From: Fodinicola feengrottensis | Lineage (GTDB): Bacteria > Actinomycetota > Actinomycetes > Mycobacteriales > HKI-0501 | Length of the DNA: 64,000 nucleotides | NCBI RefSeq assembly: GCF_010993775.1 | Contig: NZ_WOTO01000013.1 | Coordinates: 96,611-160,610 of the forward strand | Direction: 5' to 3' | Shown here: positions 22,504 to 31,266 of the stretch, piece after piece | Position numbering within the stretch: position 1 is the first letter of the stretch | Layout of the letters: every line of letters starts with the position of its first letter | Translations under genes and position numbers: made by a program | The notes under the pieces: generated by a model | Databases searched by the model: none | What the model was told of the DNA's origin: nothing | Seen by the model: only the letters and a program-made list of their open reading frames with translations

Positions 22504-23529
22504 GTGACCGAGACGTCCGTGAGTCTCCTCCCATTTTACTGCCCCCTTCCGTCCGTGCTGCATCCGCAGGTCGAGTTGGTACAGGACCGGGCGCTACGGT
22601 GGCTCGCGGACCACGACTTGCACCCACATCTCGCTGGTACGAACAGTGCCGAGTTCTACGCGCGCATCACACCCGAGGCGGACATTGACCGGCTGCAGCC
22701 CGCGGTGCACTGGTGCTACTGGGGATTCGCCTTCGACGATGCCCGCTGCGACAGCGGACCGACCAGCACGCGTACCGACGCGTTCAAGGATCTCGCAGCG
22801 CGTTTGATGACCACGCTGGAAAACCCGGCGGTTTCCCATCCCGTTACGGAAGACCCGTATGTGGTCACGCTGGGCCGGATCGGCGCCGACCTGTCCGCGA
22901 TCGCTTCCCCGGTCCAAATGCGACGGTGGATTAACGGCCATGCTGGCTGGTTGTCTGCGACCGCGTGGCAGGTGTCGTATGTCGAAGCTGGCACCGAGCC
23001 TGATCTGAACGACTATCTCACGATGCGGTTGAATTCATGCGCTGGCGAACCGACCACCGCGATGATCGAGATCGTCAACAACCAGGAGGTTCCGGCGGCA
23101 GAGCTGGATTCTCCCGGCGTACGAGCGACAACTGAGGCGGCCCGAATGGTCGCCGCGCTGGACAACGACCTGGTGTCCGGCCAAAAGGAACGCCGGCTCA
23201 ATCAGACCGGCACCACCCTCGTCGACGTGATTCACCGGCAGGATCGTTGTTCGCGTCAGGACGCTATCGTAAGCGCCACTGCGCTGCGGGATCGTGTGAT
23301 GGCACTTTTCCTGCTCCTGTCGGAGAAATATCGAGGCAGTGGCGGCCCGGCGCTGGCGTCCTATGTGGATGGTCTTGGGCACACCATTCGAGGGAACATC
23401 GAATGGAGCCTGACCGTCCCGCGCTATGGCGGTCAGCCGGAGTTTGCTGGCTGGGCGGCAAAGCCTTCCGATCCCAGCAGGGAACCAATTCCGGTGCCGT
23501 CGATTAGTTGGTGGTGGGAGCAGCTGTAG
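22504..23529 (+). CDS. Class I terpene cyclase (sesquiterpene-type)
   Basis: Intact, 341 residues, GTG start with GGAGG spaced 5 nt upstream. It has the aspartate-rich metal motif as FAFDDARCD, the NSE triad as DNDLVSGQKERR, and a pre-NSE Arg-containing helix. The C-terminal RY-like region is less clear. Length and motif spacing match bacterial sesquiterpene cyclases that ionise FPP in the cytosol. It is not a second geosmin or 2-methylisoborneol synthase by its N-terminus (LLPFYCPLPSVLHPQ); the product cannot be predicted. A P450 gene is convergent and overlaps its 3' end by 26 nt, pointing to a two-step cyclise/oxidise cluster. Confidence 0.9.
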   Translation: MTETSVSLLPFYCPLPSVLHPQVELVQDRALRWLADHDLHPHLAGTNSAEFYARITPEADIDRLQPAVHWCYWGFAFDDARCDSGPTSTRTDAFKDLAARLMTTLENPAVSHPVTEDPYVVTLGRIGADLSAIASPVQMRRWINGHAGWLSATAWQVSYVEAGTEPDLNDYLTMRLNSCAGEPTTAMIEIVNNQEVPAAELDSPGVRATTEAARMVAALDNDLVSGQKERRLNQTGTTLVDVIHRQDRCSRQDAIVSATALRDRVMALFLLLSEKYRGSGGPALASYVDGLGHTIRGNIEWSLTVPRYGGQPEFAGWAAKPSDPSREPIPVPSISWWWEQL

Positions 23530-24879
23530 TAGCGAACCGAGGTTCGGCGATCATCAACAGGGTGCTCGGGCGCAGGGTCGCGAGCGTACGTTCGCGGATC
23601 CGCCGGCCCGGCACCGGACGCAGCCGCCATCGCGCCGCGACGGTCGCCGCCGCGATCGTCATTTCGGCCCAGGCAAAGGATTCTCCGATGCACTTGTGGC
23701 GGCCGCTGCTGAAGGGCTGGAAGGCCTGCCGGTCTGGCACTGGACGGCCGGGCGCCCACCGGTCTGGGTCGAAGACCATCGGTGCGGCGAAAACCGCGGG
23801 GTCGCGATGCAGCGCCGCCAGGCTGTAGATGACCTGGCTGCCGACCGGAATCCGGACGCCGGCCAGGTCCACCGGCCCGGTCGTACGACGCATCACGAAC
23901 CACAGTGGACTGTGCCGGCGAAGCGTCTCCCGGAGCACCTGACCGGTGTAGTCCAGCCGCCGCTCGATGTCCGCATGCGTGACCGCACGGCCGGCCAGAA
24001 CCGTATCCAGCTCGGCGTGCATCCGGCGCTCGACCTCCGGATTTTCGGCCAGTTGATGGAACATCCAGCTGAGCGCGCTGGCCGTCGTCTCGGTGCCGCT
24101 CATCAGGATGGTGATGACCTCGTCGCGTAACTGCTCCGCGCTCATCGGCTCGCCGGTGTCGTCGTACCGAGCCGTGAGCAGCGCCGACAGCAGGTCATCG
24201 CGCTGATTTCCGGCCGAGACACGATAAGACTCGATGACATCCTCGACAATCGCCCGGAGTCGGCGGCGAGCTTCGGTGAACCGGCGATTTCCGGGCGTCG
24301 GCACGCGTTCCCAGCCATCCGGTGCGACCACTCTCGGCAGCAGCCCGGCGACGATCACCGGCAGCCAGCGATGCACTTCCTGGACGGCTTGTTTGCCAAT
24401 CTCGGCACGGAAGAGAGCGGTCGCGGTGACAGAAAGCGCCAGCTCACCCATGTCCTGGGAGACATTGACGACCTGACCAGGTTTCCAGGAGAGTCCACCA
24501 ACCGGCGCACTTCGGCGTTCATGTCGGTCGCGTACGTACGAACCTGCAGCCGGCCAAAGGCGGGTTGCATGATGCGCCGCTGCCGGAGATGGAAGGGGCC
24601 GTCTGAGGTCGCCAGCCCGTGGCCCACCAAAGCCGACGCCTTCTGGAAAAGCCGGCCGCGGTCGAAGCGGTCGGCGTCCGCGACCAATACTCGGTGGATC
24701 AATTCCGGTGAATTGATCACGTACGCCGGCCGGGTGCCCAGGAAGATCTTCACCACCTCGCCGCGATCGCGTTGCCGCTGCAGAAAAGGTAGCGGATGAT
24801 GCAACATCTGGATGCCATGTCCGAGCAGCGGAACACGCCCGGAGGCGACCGGCGCGGAGGTCGCCGCGGATTCTCCCAC
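23504..24879 (-). CDS. Cytochrome P450 (terpene-cluster type, frameshifted)
   Basis: I place the start at GTG 24879 because GGAGG lies just upstream and a strong terminator (24929-24967) rules out longer forms. Features: Pro-rich N-terminus (VPLLGHGIQMLHHPLPF), WxxxR-like RQRRIMQPAF, I-helix AxxT as MSGTETTAS, ExxR as ETLR, and heme loop FSSGRHKCIGESF with the cysteine ligand. One break near 24487 separates RRLVDS from the next frame (KPGQVVNVSQDMGEL). The heme loop and N-terminus are closer to CYP170-like terpene hydroxylases than to soluble macrolide P450s. Probable role: oxidation of the neighbouring cyclase product. Confidence 0.88.
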
Positions 24880-24928
24880 CTGGACCTCCGTCGCGAACGG
24901 TCGTCGCTGACCTCGTACCCTAGACGCA

Positions 24929-24967
24929 GGCGGGACCAGGCACAATGCGAAACTGCCTGGTCCCGCC
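24929..24967 (-). terminator. Strong hairpin terminator after chitinase gene
   Basis: A perfect 14-bp inverted repeat (GGCGGGACCAGGCA / TGCCTGGTCCCGCC) with an 11-nt loop lies between the GH18 stop (25001) and the P450 start. It separates the two minus-strand genes transcriptionally. Confidence 0.85.
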
Positions 24968-25000
24968 AGATGGCAAGGACCAGGCAGCACGCGGCCGGTT

Positions 25001-25987
25001 CTAACCGGTGAAGCCGGCCGTGATGGAGGTGAACTGCCAGTTGTTCTGGCTGATGCCGCTGCAGTTGGAAACCACTCCGCCGCCCGCGCATGGGCGATCC
25101 CGGTTCACGGCCCAGTAGGCCAGTCGGGCGATGTGGTTGCTGTTGCTCCAGTCCCGGATCTGGGTCCAGATCGCCGGCGAGGTCAGTTCCTGCTGGTCGG
25201 ACAGGCCGTTCATGCCGGAAATGCCGAGATGGGCGTACGCGGTGGCATTCGACCAACCGAAGGCGCTCTTGAGCCGGTCCCGCAGTCCATTCGCGGCATT
25301 GACTGTGCTGCCGTACATGTTGGAGCCGCCACCGAAATCGAACGGCATGATGCTGAAAACGTCAACGTTGGCACCCAACGCGGCGGCCTGACTGACCAGC
25401 CGAACGCCGTTGGAGTCCGGGCCTGTCGTGGTGGTCCCAAAAGTGACGATCGTCTTGATGCCGGCATTGTTGGCCTTGACGATTTTCAGGGCGCCGAGAA
25501 TGCGGTCCTGCACAGTCGCGTTCTGGAATTCATCGGTGTTTTCGATGTCCATGTCGACGTATCTCAGGCCGTACGCGTTGATGACCTTCTGAATCGCGTC
25601 GGCGAGCGCGCTGGCGCTGGCACAGTTCGGTCCGAGTTTGTTGCCCTGCCAGCCGCCGAACGAGATTTCCACGTTGCCGCCGGCCGATTTGATGGCGTTG
25701 ATCGCCGACTGGTCGGCGCCGCCGGTCAGCGGGCGGCTGCCGTCCCACGCCGGATTGCAGCCACCGCTGGAAAGCATGAATGCCATCGTGAATGCCTTGA
25801 TGCCGGTCGCCGACATCACGCTGGTCGGGCTGGGTGGATCTCCCCAGCCCTCGTAGAGATAGGGCGCGGCCATCGGGCTGGCGGCCATTGGGGCGAGAGC
25901 GGCCGATGACTGGGCGGCGGGGGCCAAAGCGACGGTCGCGACCGTGGCGAGAGCCATGGCCATGGCACGGCGGAGCCTGGAACGCAT
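25001..25987 (-). CDS. Secreted GH18 chitinase-like protein
   Basis: Intact. The start at ATG 25987 gives a basic region (MRSRLRRAMAMA) and signal peptide (LATVATVALAPAAQS). The GH18 barrel shows GGNVEISFGGWQGN on strand 3 and YVDMDIEN on strand 4, i.e. the DxxDxDxE-type signature with the catalytic Glu, followed by MPFDFGGG. The compact ~305-residue catalytic unit without binding modules resembles ChiC/ChiD-like chitinases. It acts on chitin outside the cell. It is divergent from a lytic polysaccharide monooxygenase gene, a common chitin-degradation pairing. Confidence 0.88.
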   Translation of the reverse strand: MRSRLRRAMAMALATVATVALAPAAQSSAALAPMAASPMAAPYLYEGWGDPPSPTSVMSATGIKAFTMAFMLSSGGCNPAWDGSRPLTGGADQSAINAIKSAGGNVEISFGGWQGNKLGPNCASASALADAIQKVINAYGLRYVDMDIENTDEFQNATVQDRILGALKIVKANNAGIKTIVTFGTTTTGPDSNGVRLVSQAAALGANVDVFSIMPFDFGGGSNMYGSTVNAANGLRDRLKSAFGWSNATAYAHLGISGMNGLSDQQELTSPAIWTQIRDWSNSNHIARLAYWAVNRDRPCAGGGVVSNCSGISQNNWQFTSITAGFTG

Positions 25988-26454
25988 GGGGTTCCTCCAG
26001 ACGTAGGGGGCTGCACCCGTCCACATCGCGGGGCGGCGCCGCTCCGTACGGCCGCTGAACGGGCCGCGAACTGGGCAGATGCGGAAGAGTGTGTAGGAGC
26101 CTGGAGGATCCGCGGATTGCTGTCAAGAGCCGGGTTTTTGGTGATATTGGTCGACGAGACCGGATTACGAACCACTAATTACGAACTGTTGACCGCGACC
26201 GGACATGGGGATTATCTTTTTGCTCGAAACTCGACCCTATCGAGCAGATACGTGCAGAGCCCGGGTGGCTCGCCACCCACTGACTTGAGGGTGATTCTGT
26301 GCGTTTTCCGCATCGGAACACCGAAACTTCTCGCTGCGGCCAGCGTTGCGGCCGGACCGCCAAGCGGATCCGATCCGACCGCGAATAGTGCGACCAGATC
26401 ACCCATAAAAGGGTCCAAAAGACCCTCGATCGTCGCCCAGCAGAGGGAGCCGTC
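25988..26454. promoter_or_regulatory. Divergent promoter region for chitinase and LPMO
   Basis: 467 bp with no gene. It contains a 9-bp direct repeat ATTACGAAC at 26164-26172 and 26178-26186, directly followed by a plausible plus-strand promoter, TTGACC (26189-26194), 18-bp spacer, TATCTT (26213-26218). The repeat position suggests an operator for the LPMO gene. I saw no clear DasR (dre) site. Confidence 0.4.
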
Positions 26455-26975
26455 ATGAACGTGAAACGCAAGCTCATCCGCACGCTGGCCGCGCCGCCGC
26501 CGCGGTGCCGCTCATCGTGCTCGCACTGCCGGTCGCGCCGGCCAGCGCGCATGGCTATGTCTCGGCACCGCCGAGCCGGCAGGCGCAATGCGCGGCCGGC
26601 ACGGTTTCCTGCGGTGACATCAAATATGAGCCGCAGAGCGTCGAGGGACCCAAAGGCCTGCGCCGCTGTGACGGTGGGGTGGCCCGGTTCGCCGAGCTGA
26701 ACGACGACACCAAAGGTTGGCACGCCACCGCGACCGGTCGTACGGTCACCTTCAACTGGGTGCTGACCGCCGCGCACCGGACCGCGAGCTGGGAGTACTA
26801 CATCGGCAACACCCGGGTCGGTTTCGTGGACGGCAACAACTCCGTGCCGCCGACCGCGTTTTCCCACACCATCAACCTCGGAAACGTCAGCGGCCGGCAG
26901 AAGGTGCTGGCGATCTGGAATATCGCGGACACCGCGAACGCGTTCTACTCCTGCATCGACCTGCAGGTGAGCTGA
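26455..26975 (+). CDS. AA10 lytic polysaccharide monooxygenase (chitin-active type, frameshifted in signal peptide)
   Basis: ATG 26455 (MNVKRKLIRTLAA) runs into a GCC-repeat where one indel near 26490 shifts the frame; the rest reads VPLIVLALPVAPASA then the mature protein. Signal cleavage would leave His1 of HGYVSAPPSRQ, one arm of the copper histidine brace; the second His is in WVLTAAHRTASWEYY. The C-terminal FYSCIDLQVS is typical of small AA10 enzymes (~170 residues with signal). It cleaves crystalline chitin oxidatively, working with the divergent GH18 enzyme. A strong hairpin terminator follows. Confidence 0.9.
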
Positions 26976-26989
26976 CCGTACGGCCAGCG

Positions 26990-27025
26990 GCCCCGGCGAC
27001 CGGAACCCGCACCGGTCGCCGGGGC
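26990..27025 (+). terminator. Hairpin terminator after LPMO gene
   Basis: Perfect 14-bp stem GCCCCGGCGACCGG / CCGGTCGCCGGGGC with an 8-nt loop, 15 nt past the stop. Confidence 0.85.
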
Positions 27026-27041
27026 TGTGCCGTGTTTTCAC

Positions 27042-27059
27042 CTGACCAGATGTGGTCAG
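27042..27059. promoter_or_regulatory. Palindromic operator candidate upstream of HSP90 operon
   Basis: CTGACCA, 4-nt spacer, TGGTCAG: perfect 7-bp arms in the 275-bp gap between the LPMO terminator and the HSP90-like gene. It is 240 nt from the start codon, so its relation to that promoter is uncertain. Confidence 0.35.
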
Positions 27060-27300
27060 TGAGGGACACCAGCAGCCGGGATGCGTTCGCGCACCATGAT
27101 CTTCGACGGGCCTGCCGGCCTCCCGAGCAGCTCGTCCTGGATGCCTGTTGGGGCACCCTTGGGAAAGATCGTGTTGGGCCAACGGCGGTGCCGGTTAACC
27201 TACCCATAACTCGGGGAAAAAGTGGCCCTGCGGCGACCGCGCCGTAGGGCTGTTTGGTGTCCAAGGGCGTACTGCCATCCAACGAGAGGTACTGAGCAGC

Positions 27301-29103
27301 GTGGACCTGTCCTTCCAGGTGGATCTCCGCGGGGTCGTGGACCTGCTAAGCCATCACCTGTATTCCAGCCCGCGGGTCTACCTTCGGGAGCTGCTGCAGA
27401 ACGCGGTGGACGCGACCACCGCCCGGCGGGCCACCGAGCCGGCCGCGGCCATCGAGATCCGGCTGGAACCGCTGGGGCTGAACGAAAGCCCGATGCTGCG
27501 GATCCACGACACCGGCATCGGGCTGACCGAGCATGAAGTGCACACCCTGCTCGCCACCATCGGGCGCAGCTCCAAGCGTGACGACCTCGGATTCGCGCGG
27601 CACGAGTTCCTCGGCCAGTTCGGCATTGGCCTGCTCTCGTGCTTTTTGGTCGCGGACGAGATCCACGTCGTCACCCGCAGCGCCACCGGCGGACCAACGA
27701 TGGTGTGGCGAGGGTACGCGGACGGCCGCTACTCGCTGGAAAAGGCCGAGCAGGAACGGGAAACTCCGGGCACCACGGTGTCCTTGGTGCCACGGCCCGG
27801 GATGGAACGCTGGCTCCAGGACGAGTCCGTACGAGAACTCGCGGCGCATTATGGGGGCCTGCTGCCTTTTGACGTACTGGTGGCAAATGCCGACGGCACG
27901 TCCGATCTGGTCACCTCGCCGCCACCGTGGGTTGGCCGGCCGGCCGACAGCACCCGTACCGAGCTGCTCGGCGACTACTGCGAGAAGTACTTCGGATTCC
28001 GGCCATTTGACATCATCGACCTGTCGGTGCCCGAGGCCGGACTGACGGGCTGTGCCTTCGTGTTGCCGTTTTCCGCCAATCCGGCCGAACGCGGTGCCCA
28101 CCGGGTTTACCTCAAGCGGATGTTGCTGACCGACCGGACGCCGGATCTGCTGCCGGAGTGGGCGTTTTTCGCCCGTGTGGTGGTGGATGCGAGCGAGCTG
28201 CGGCCGACCGCCAGCCGAGAGGCGCTTTATGAGGACGAGCTGCTGGAGAGCACCCGTACAGCGCTTGGCGAGCAGTTGCGGTTGTGGCTGGTCCGGTTGT
28301 CGGTGACCGCGCCGCACCGGTTGCAGGAGTTCTTCGACATTCACGACCTGGGCGTGAAAGCACTCGCGTTGCATGACGACGAAACGCTCAAGTTGGTGGA
28401 GCGGTGGATGCCTTTCGAGACCACCCTTGGCCCGATGCCGCTGGCCGAATTCCGGCGTACTCACCCGGTCATCCGCTATTCTCGTACGGTCGACAACTTC
28501 CGGCAGATCGCCGCGGTGGCCACCGCGCAGGGAATTGGCGTGGTCAACGGCGGATATGTTTACGCGACCGACTTGCTGGAGCGCATCGGCCAGACCAACT
28601 CCGGCATTCACGTGGAGCCGCTGGAACCCGGCGCGGTCACCACTTACCTTGACACGCTGGACAATCACGTCGAGCTGCGGATGGCGGCCTTCCTGCAGAC
28701 CGCGCGGGCGGCACTGGACCGGCTCAACTGTGATGCCGAAATCCGCGAGTTCAGCCCGGCCAGTCTGCCGGCGCTCTACCTTTCCGATCCGAACGCCCGG
28801 CATGTCCAGCGGTTGCGCGAAACGCAGGAGACCGCGGACCCGCTGTGGGCCGGGGTTCTGGGGGCCTTGGACGACCTGGACCAGAGCAGCCGCCCGCAGC
28901 TGATTCTCAACTACCGGAGCCCGCTGGTCCGCCGAATTGCCGGCCTGACTGATCCGGGACTGGTGACCCTGGTGATCGAATCCCTTTACGGGCAGGCATT
29001 GTTGTCCGGCCACCATCCATTGCGGGCGCAGGACACCGCAGTGCTGAACCGCTCTTTCCTGGAAATGATCGACCGCGCGGTTCGCGGCTCGGACGATGAC
29101 TGA
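27301..29103 (+). CDS. HSP90-family (HtpG-like) chaperone ATPase
   Basis: Intact, 600 residues, GTG start. The N-terminal GHKL ATPase domain has ELLQNAVDATTAR (Mg-binding Asn), IHDTGIGLT and GQFGIGLLSCFLVAD, corresponding to the HSP90 nucleotide site and lid. The middle domain keeps the ATP-contacting Arg (LRPTASREALYED). The C-terminal part diverges from HtpG, and the protein ends in an acidic GSDDD. It overlaps the next TPR gene by 8 nt, and a second TPR gene follows. By family knowledge it is an ATP-driven chaperone; dedicated TPR partners make a client- or pathway-specific role more likely than general HtpG. Confidence 0.88.
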   Translation: MDLSFQVDLRGVVDLLSHHLYSSPRVYLRELLQNAVDATTARRATEPAAAIEIRLEPLGLNESPMLRIHDTGIGLTEHEVHTLLATIGRSSKRDDLGFARHEFLGQFGIGLLSCFLVADEIHVVTRSATGGPTMVWRGYADGRYSLEKAEQERETPGTTVSLVPRPGMERWLQDESVRELAAHYGGLLPFDVLVANADGTSDLVTSPPPWVGRPADSTRTELLGDYCEKYFGFRPFDIIDLSVPEAGLTGCAFVLPFSANPAERGAHRVYLKRMLLTDRTPDLLPEWAFFARVVVDASELRPTASREALYEDELLESTRTALGEQLRLWLVRLSVTAPHRLQEFFDIHDLGVKALALHDDETLKLVERWMPFETTLGPMPLAEFRRTHPVIRYSRTVDNFRQIAAVATAQGIGVVNGGYVYATDLLERIGQTNSGIHVEPLEPGAVTTYLDTLDNHVELRMAAFLQTARAALDRLNCDAEIREFSPASLPALYLSDPNARHVQRLRETQETADPLWAGVLGALDDLDQSSRPQLILNYRSPLVRRIAGLTDPGLVTLVIESLYGQALLSGHHPLRAQDTAVLNRSFLEMIDRAVRGSDDD

Positions 29104-31231
29104 CCTTTACCAGGACCTCCGGGCCGAGCTCAAACAGGCTGTCCAGCTGCCGTACGGCGGCGCCCGTACGTCCGCGGTCGAGGAAATCCTGTCCAGGGCC
29201 GAGGCGTTGGAAGACCCTCGCTTGCTCTTTGACGTACGGATGAAGCTGATCGAGGCGTTCACTTTCGGGGGTGAGCCAGCGAAAGCGTTTCCGCCCTTCG
29301 CGGCCTGCCTGGGCGAGTACGACCGGGGTGCTGTCGAGTTCCGGCCGAAGGACACTCGGAAGCTGCTTTGGCGGTTCAAGTGGATCATCGCGGCGATGCC
29401 GGACTATCCCAGCATCGGTCGGGAACAAGTGGACAGCGCGCTGGCGGATATGGAGCGTCGCTTCCGGATCGCCGGCTACAGCATGCACGCGGTCCACACG
29501 ATGCGCTGCCTGATTCACGGCCATCTGGGCGATCGAGAGGCATCCGAGGAGTCTTTTCGGCTGTGGACTGACAGCGCGCGAGACGACATCAGCGATTGTG
29601 AAGCGTGCGAGGCTTCGGACCGGGCCGCACACCATGTGTGGATGGGTCGGTTCAAGGCCGCGGTCAAGGCTGCCCGGCCGGTGGTCGAACGCCGACTGAC
29701 CTGCCTGGAGGAGCCGCAGGGAATCCTCACCGTGATCACGCCTGCGTTGGTACGCATCGGAAAGCTGGACCGAGCGCGGGACGCGCATGTGCGGGCGTAC
29801 CGGCTGCACCGAGGGCGGCCGGGGGTGGTGGACCGAATGGGCGCTCACCTGGAGTTCTGTGCACGGACCGGAAATGAGGCCCGTGGGCTGGAGATCCTGG
29901 TTCGCCATGTCGGGTGGCTCGATCAACCGACCGATCCGGCGAGTGAGCTGCTGACCTTCACCGCGTCCGCGGCCTTGTTGTTGCGCCGGCTGGAAAAGGT
30001 CGGCCCGGCCGGGTTGACGGTCGAGCGGCCGGCGCTGGGCATGCGGCCGGTGTCGCGGGTTCCGATCGATGAGTTGCGTGCCGAGCTTGAGCAGCGGGCC
30101 CGGTCGATCGCCGCACAGTTCGACGCACGCAACGGAAACAGCTATCAGGGCGGGGTGACCGAGGATTTGCTGGCGGCCGAACCGCTGGTGGATTTCCTGC
30201 CGTTGTCCGCACCTGAGCGCATCACCAGCGTGCTCGTGCCGGCTGTGTCGGCTCCGTCGGGCCAGCCGCTGGAAGGGCCAGAGTTGCTGGCCGCGGCGCT
30301 GGAGTACGACCAACAGTGGCTGCGGTTGCGGGACGCATACGAGCTGGAATCACCGGAGGCGCTGGAAATCGCGTTGTCGGCCGTTCAACTATGGCGCCAG
30401 ACCGACGACCGGGCCAGCCGGGCGATCGCCGAACTGCGGCTGGGCTTGACCTATGAAGAGCGGTCCGAGTGGCTAGACGCGGCCGAGGCGCTGGAACTGG
30501 CTCGGTACGACTTCGAGGCCGCAGGTCTCACCGATTCTTCGCCGGAGGCCGAGGAAACGTTGATCCTGCTCGGGGAATGCCAGCAGGAGCTGCACGAGGA
30601 CCTGGACGCCGGCGCGACCTTCGGGCAGTTGGCGGACCGGTTGGCGGCGGCCGGAAAGACAGAGCGGACCGCGATGTTGTTCGCCAATGCAGCGCAGGCG
30701 TTGGCCGAGGGTGGTGAGCCGGCGGAGGCCGCTGTTCGATACGGCCAGGCGGCTGCCGCGCACCTGGCCGAAGGATCTCCCCTCGACGCGGTGAGATTGC
30801 TGCGTGAGCAGGTCGATGCCCTTGCCGATGCCCGAAACTACGAAGCCTCACACGAGGTGGCGGTGCGGGCGCACGAGCTTGCTGGTGAACTGCCCCCATA
30901 TTCGCAGTATGCCTGGCTCAAGGCGTCGACCACCTACGACATCGCCTATGCGCTCTGGCAATTGGACCGCAACGACGAGGCGATAGAGGTCGGTCGCCAG
31001 GCGGCGGGAGAATACGAGAACTCGTCCTTGCGTCGGTCCGCTGCCACCACTTTGCGGTTGGTCGCGCTGATTTGTCTGGAAGAAGACCGACTTCCCGAGG
31101 CCGCCGACACGGTGGCCGCGGCACTGGACCTGTTTGCCGCCGCAGGCATGGAAAAAGGTGTCAAGGACGTCGACAAGGCGCTCTGGTTGCAGGGTAGGAT
31201 CCGCGAGCGGCAGCGCCCGGGATCTGGCTGA
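29096..31231 (+). CDS. Large TPR-repeat protein, partner of HSP90-like chaperone
   Basis: Intact, 711 residues. It is mostly helical hairpins of TPR type, clearest from about residue 430 on (AIAELRLGLTYEERSEWLDA, AMLFANAAQALAEGGEPAEA, STTYDIAYALWQLDRNDEA). The N-terminal third is a distinct conserved module shared with the next gene (LPYGGARTSAVEEIL, DMERRFRIAGYSMHAVH, HHVWMGRF). No enzyme motif is seen. Start ATG at 29096 overlaps the HSP90 gene. TPR arrays commonly hold protein peptides; binding of the acidic HSP90 C-terminus is a testable inference. Confidence 0.8.
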   Translation: MTDLYQDLRAELKQAVQLPYGGARTSAVEEILSRAEALEDPRLLFDVRMKLIEAFTFGGEPAKAFPPFAACLGEYDRGAVEFRPKDTRKLLWRFKWIIAAMPDYPSIGREQVDSALADMERRFRIAGYSMHAVHTMRCLIHGHLGDREASEESFRLWTDSARDDISDCEACEASDRAAHHVWMGRFKAAVKAARPVVERRLTCLEEPQGILTVITPALVRIGKLDRARDAHVRAYRLHRGRPGVVDRMGAHLEFCARTGNEARGLEILVRHVGWLDQPTDPASELLTFTASAALLLRRLEKVGPAGLTVERPALGMRPVSRVPIDELRAELEQRARSIAAQFDARNGNSYQGGVTEDLLAAEPLVDFLPLSAPERITSVLVPAVSAPSGQPLEGPELLAAALEYDQQWLRLRDAYELESPEALEIALSAVQLWRQTDDRASRAIAELRLGLTYEERSEWLDAAEALELARYDFEAAGLTDSSPEAEETLILLGECQQELHEDLDAGATFGQLADRLAAAGKTERTAMLFANAAQALAEGGEPAEAAVRYGQAAAAHLAEGSPLDAVRLLREQVDALADARNYEASHEVAVRAHELAGELPPYSQYAWLKASTTYDIAYALWQLDRNDEAIEVGRQAAGEYENSSLRRSAATTLRLVALICLEEDRLPEAADTVAAALDLFAAAGMEKGVKDVDKALWLQGRIRERQRPGSG

Positions 31232-31266
31232 CCGGCTCGAAAAAAAATGACAGCGTAGGAGATCGC

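Noticed and set aside
22504..23529. 2-methylisoborneol synthase or second geosmin synthase
   Set aside because: It lacks the Pro-rich N-terminal extension and the geosmin N-terminal signature, and no methyltransferase is adjacent.
27346..29016. 556-codon minus-strand ORF opposite the HSP90-like gene
   Set aside because: Low-complexity translation; the plus strand encodes complete ATPase motifs.
28907..30313. 468-codon minus-strand ORF opposite the TPR gene
   Set aside because: No motifs or start context; shadow of the intact TPR reading frame.
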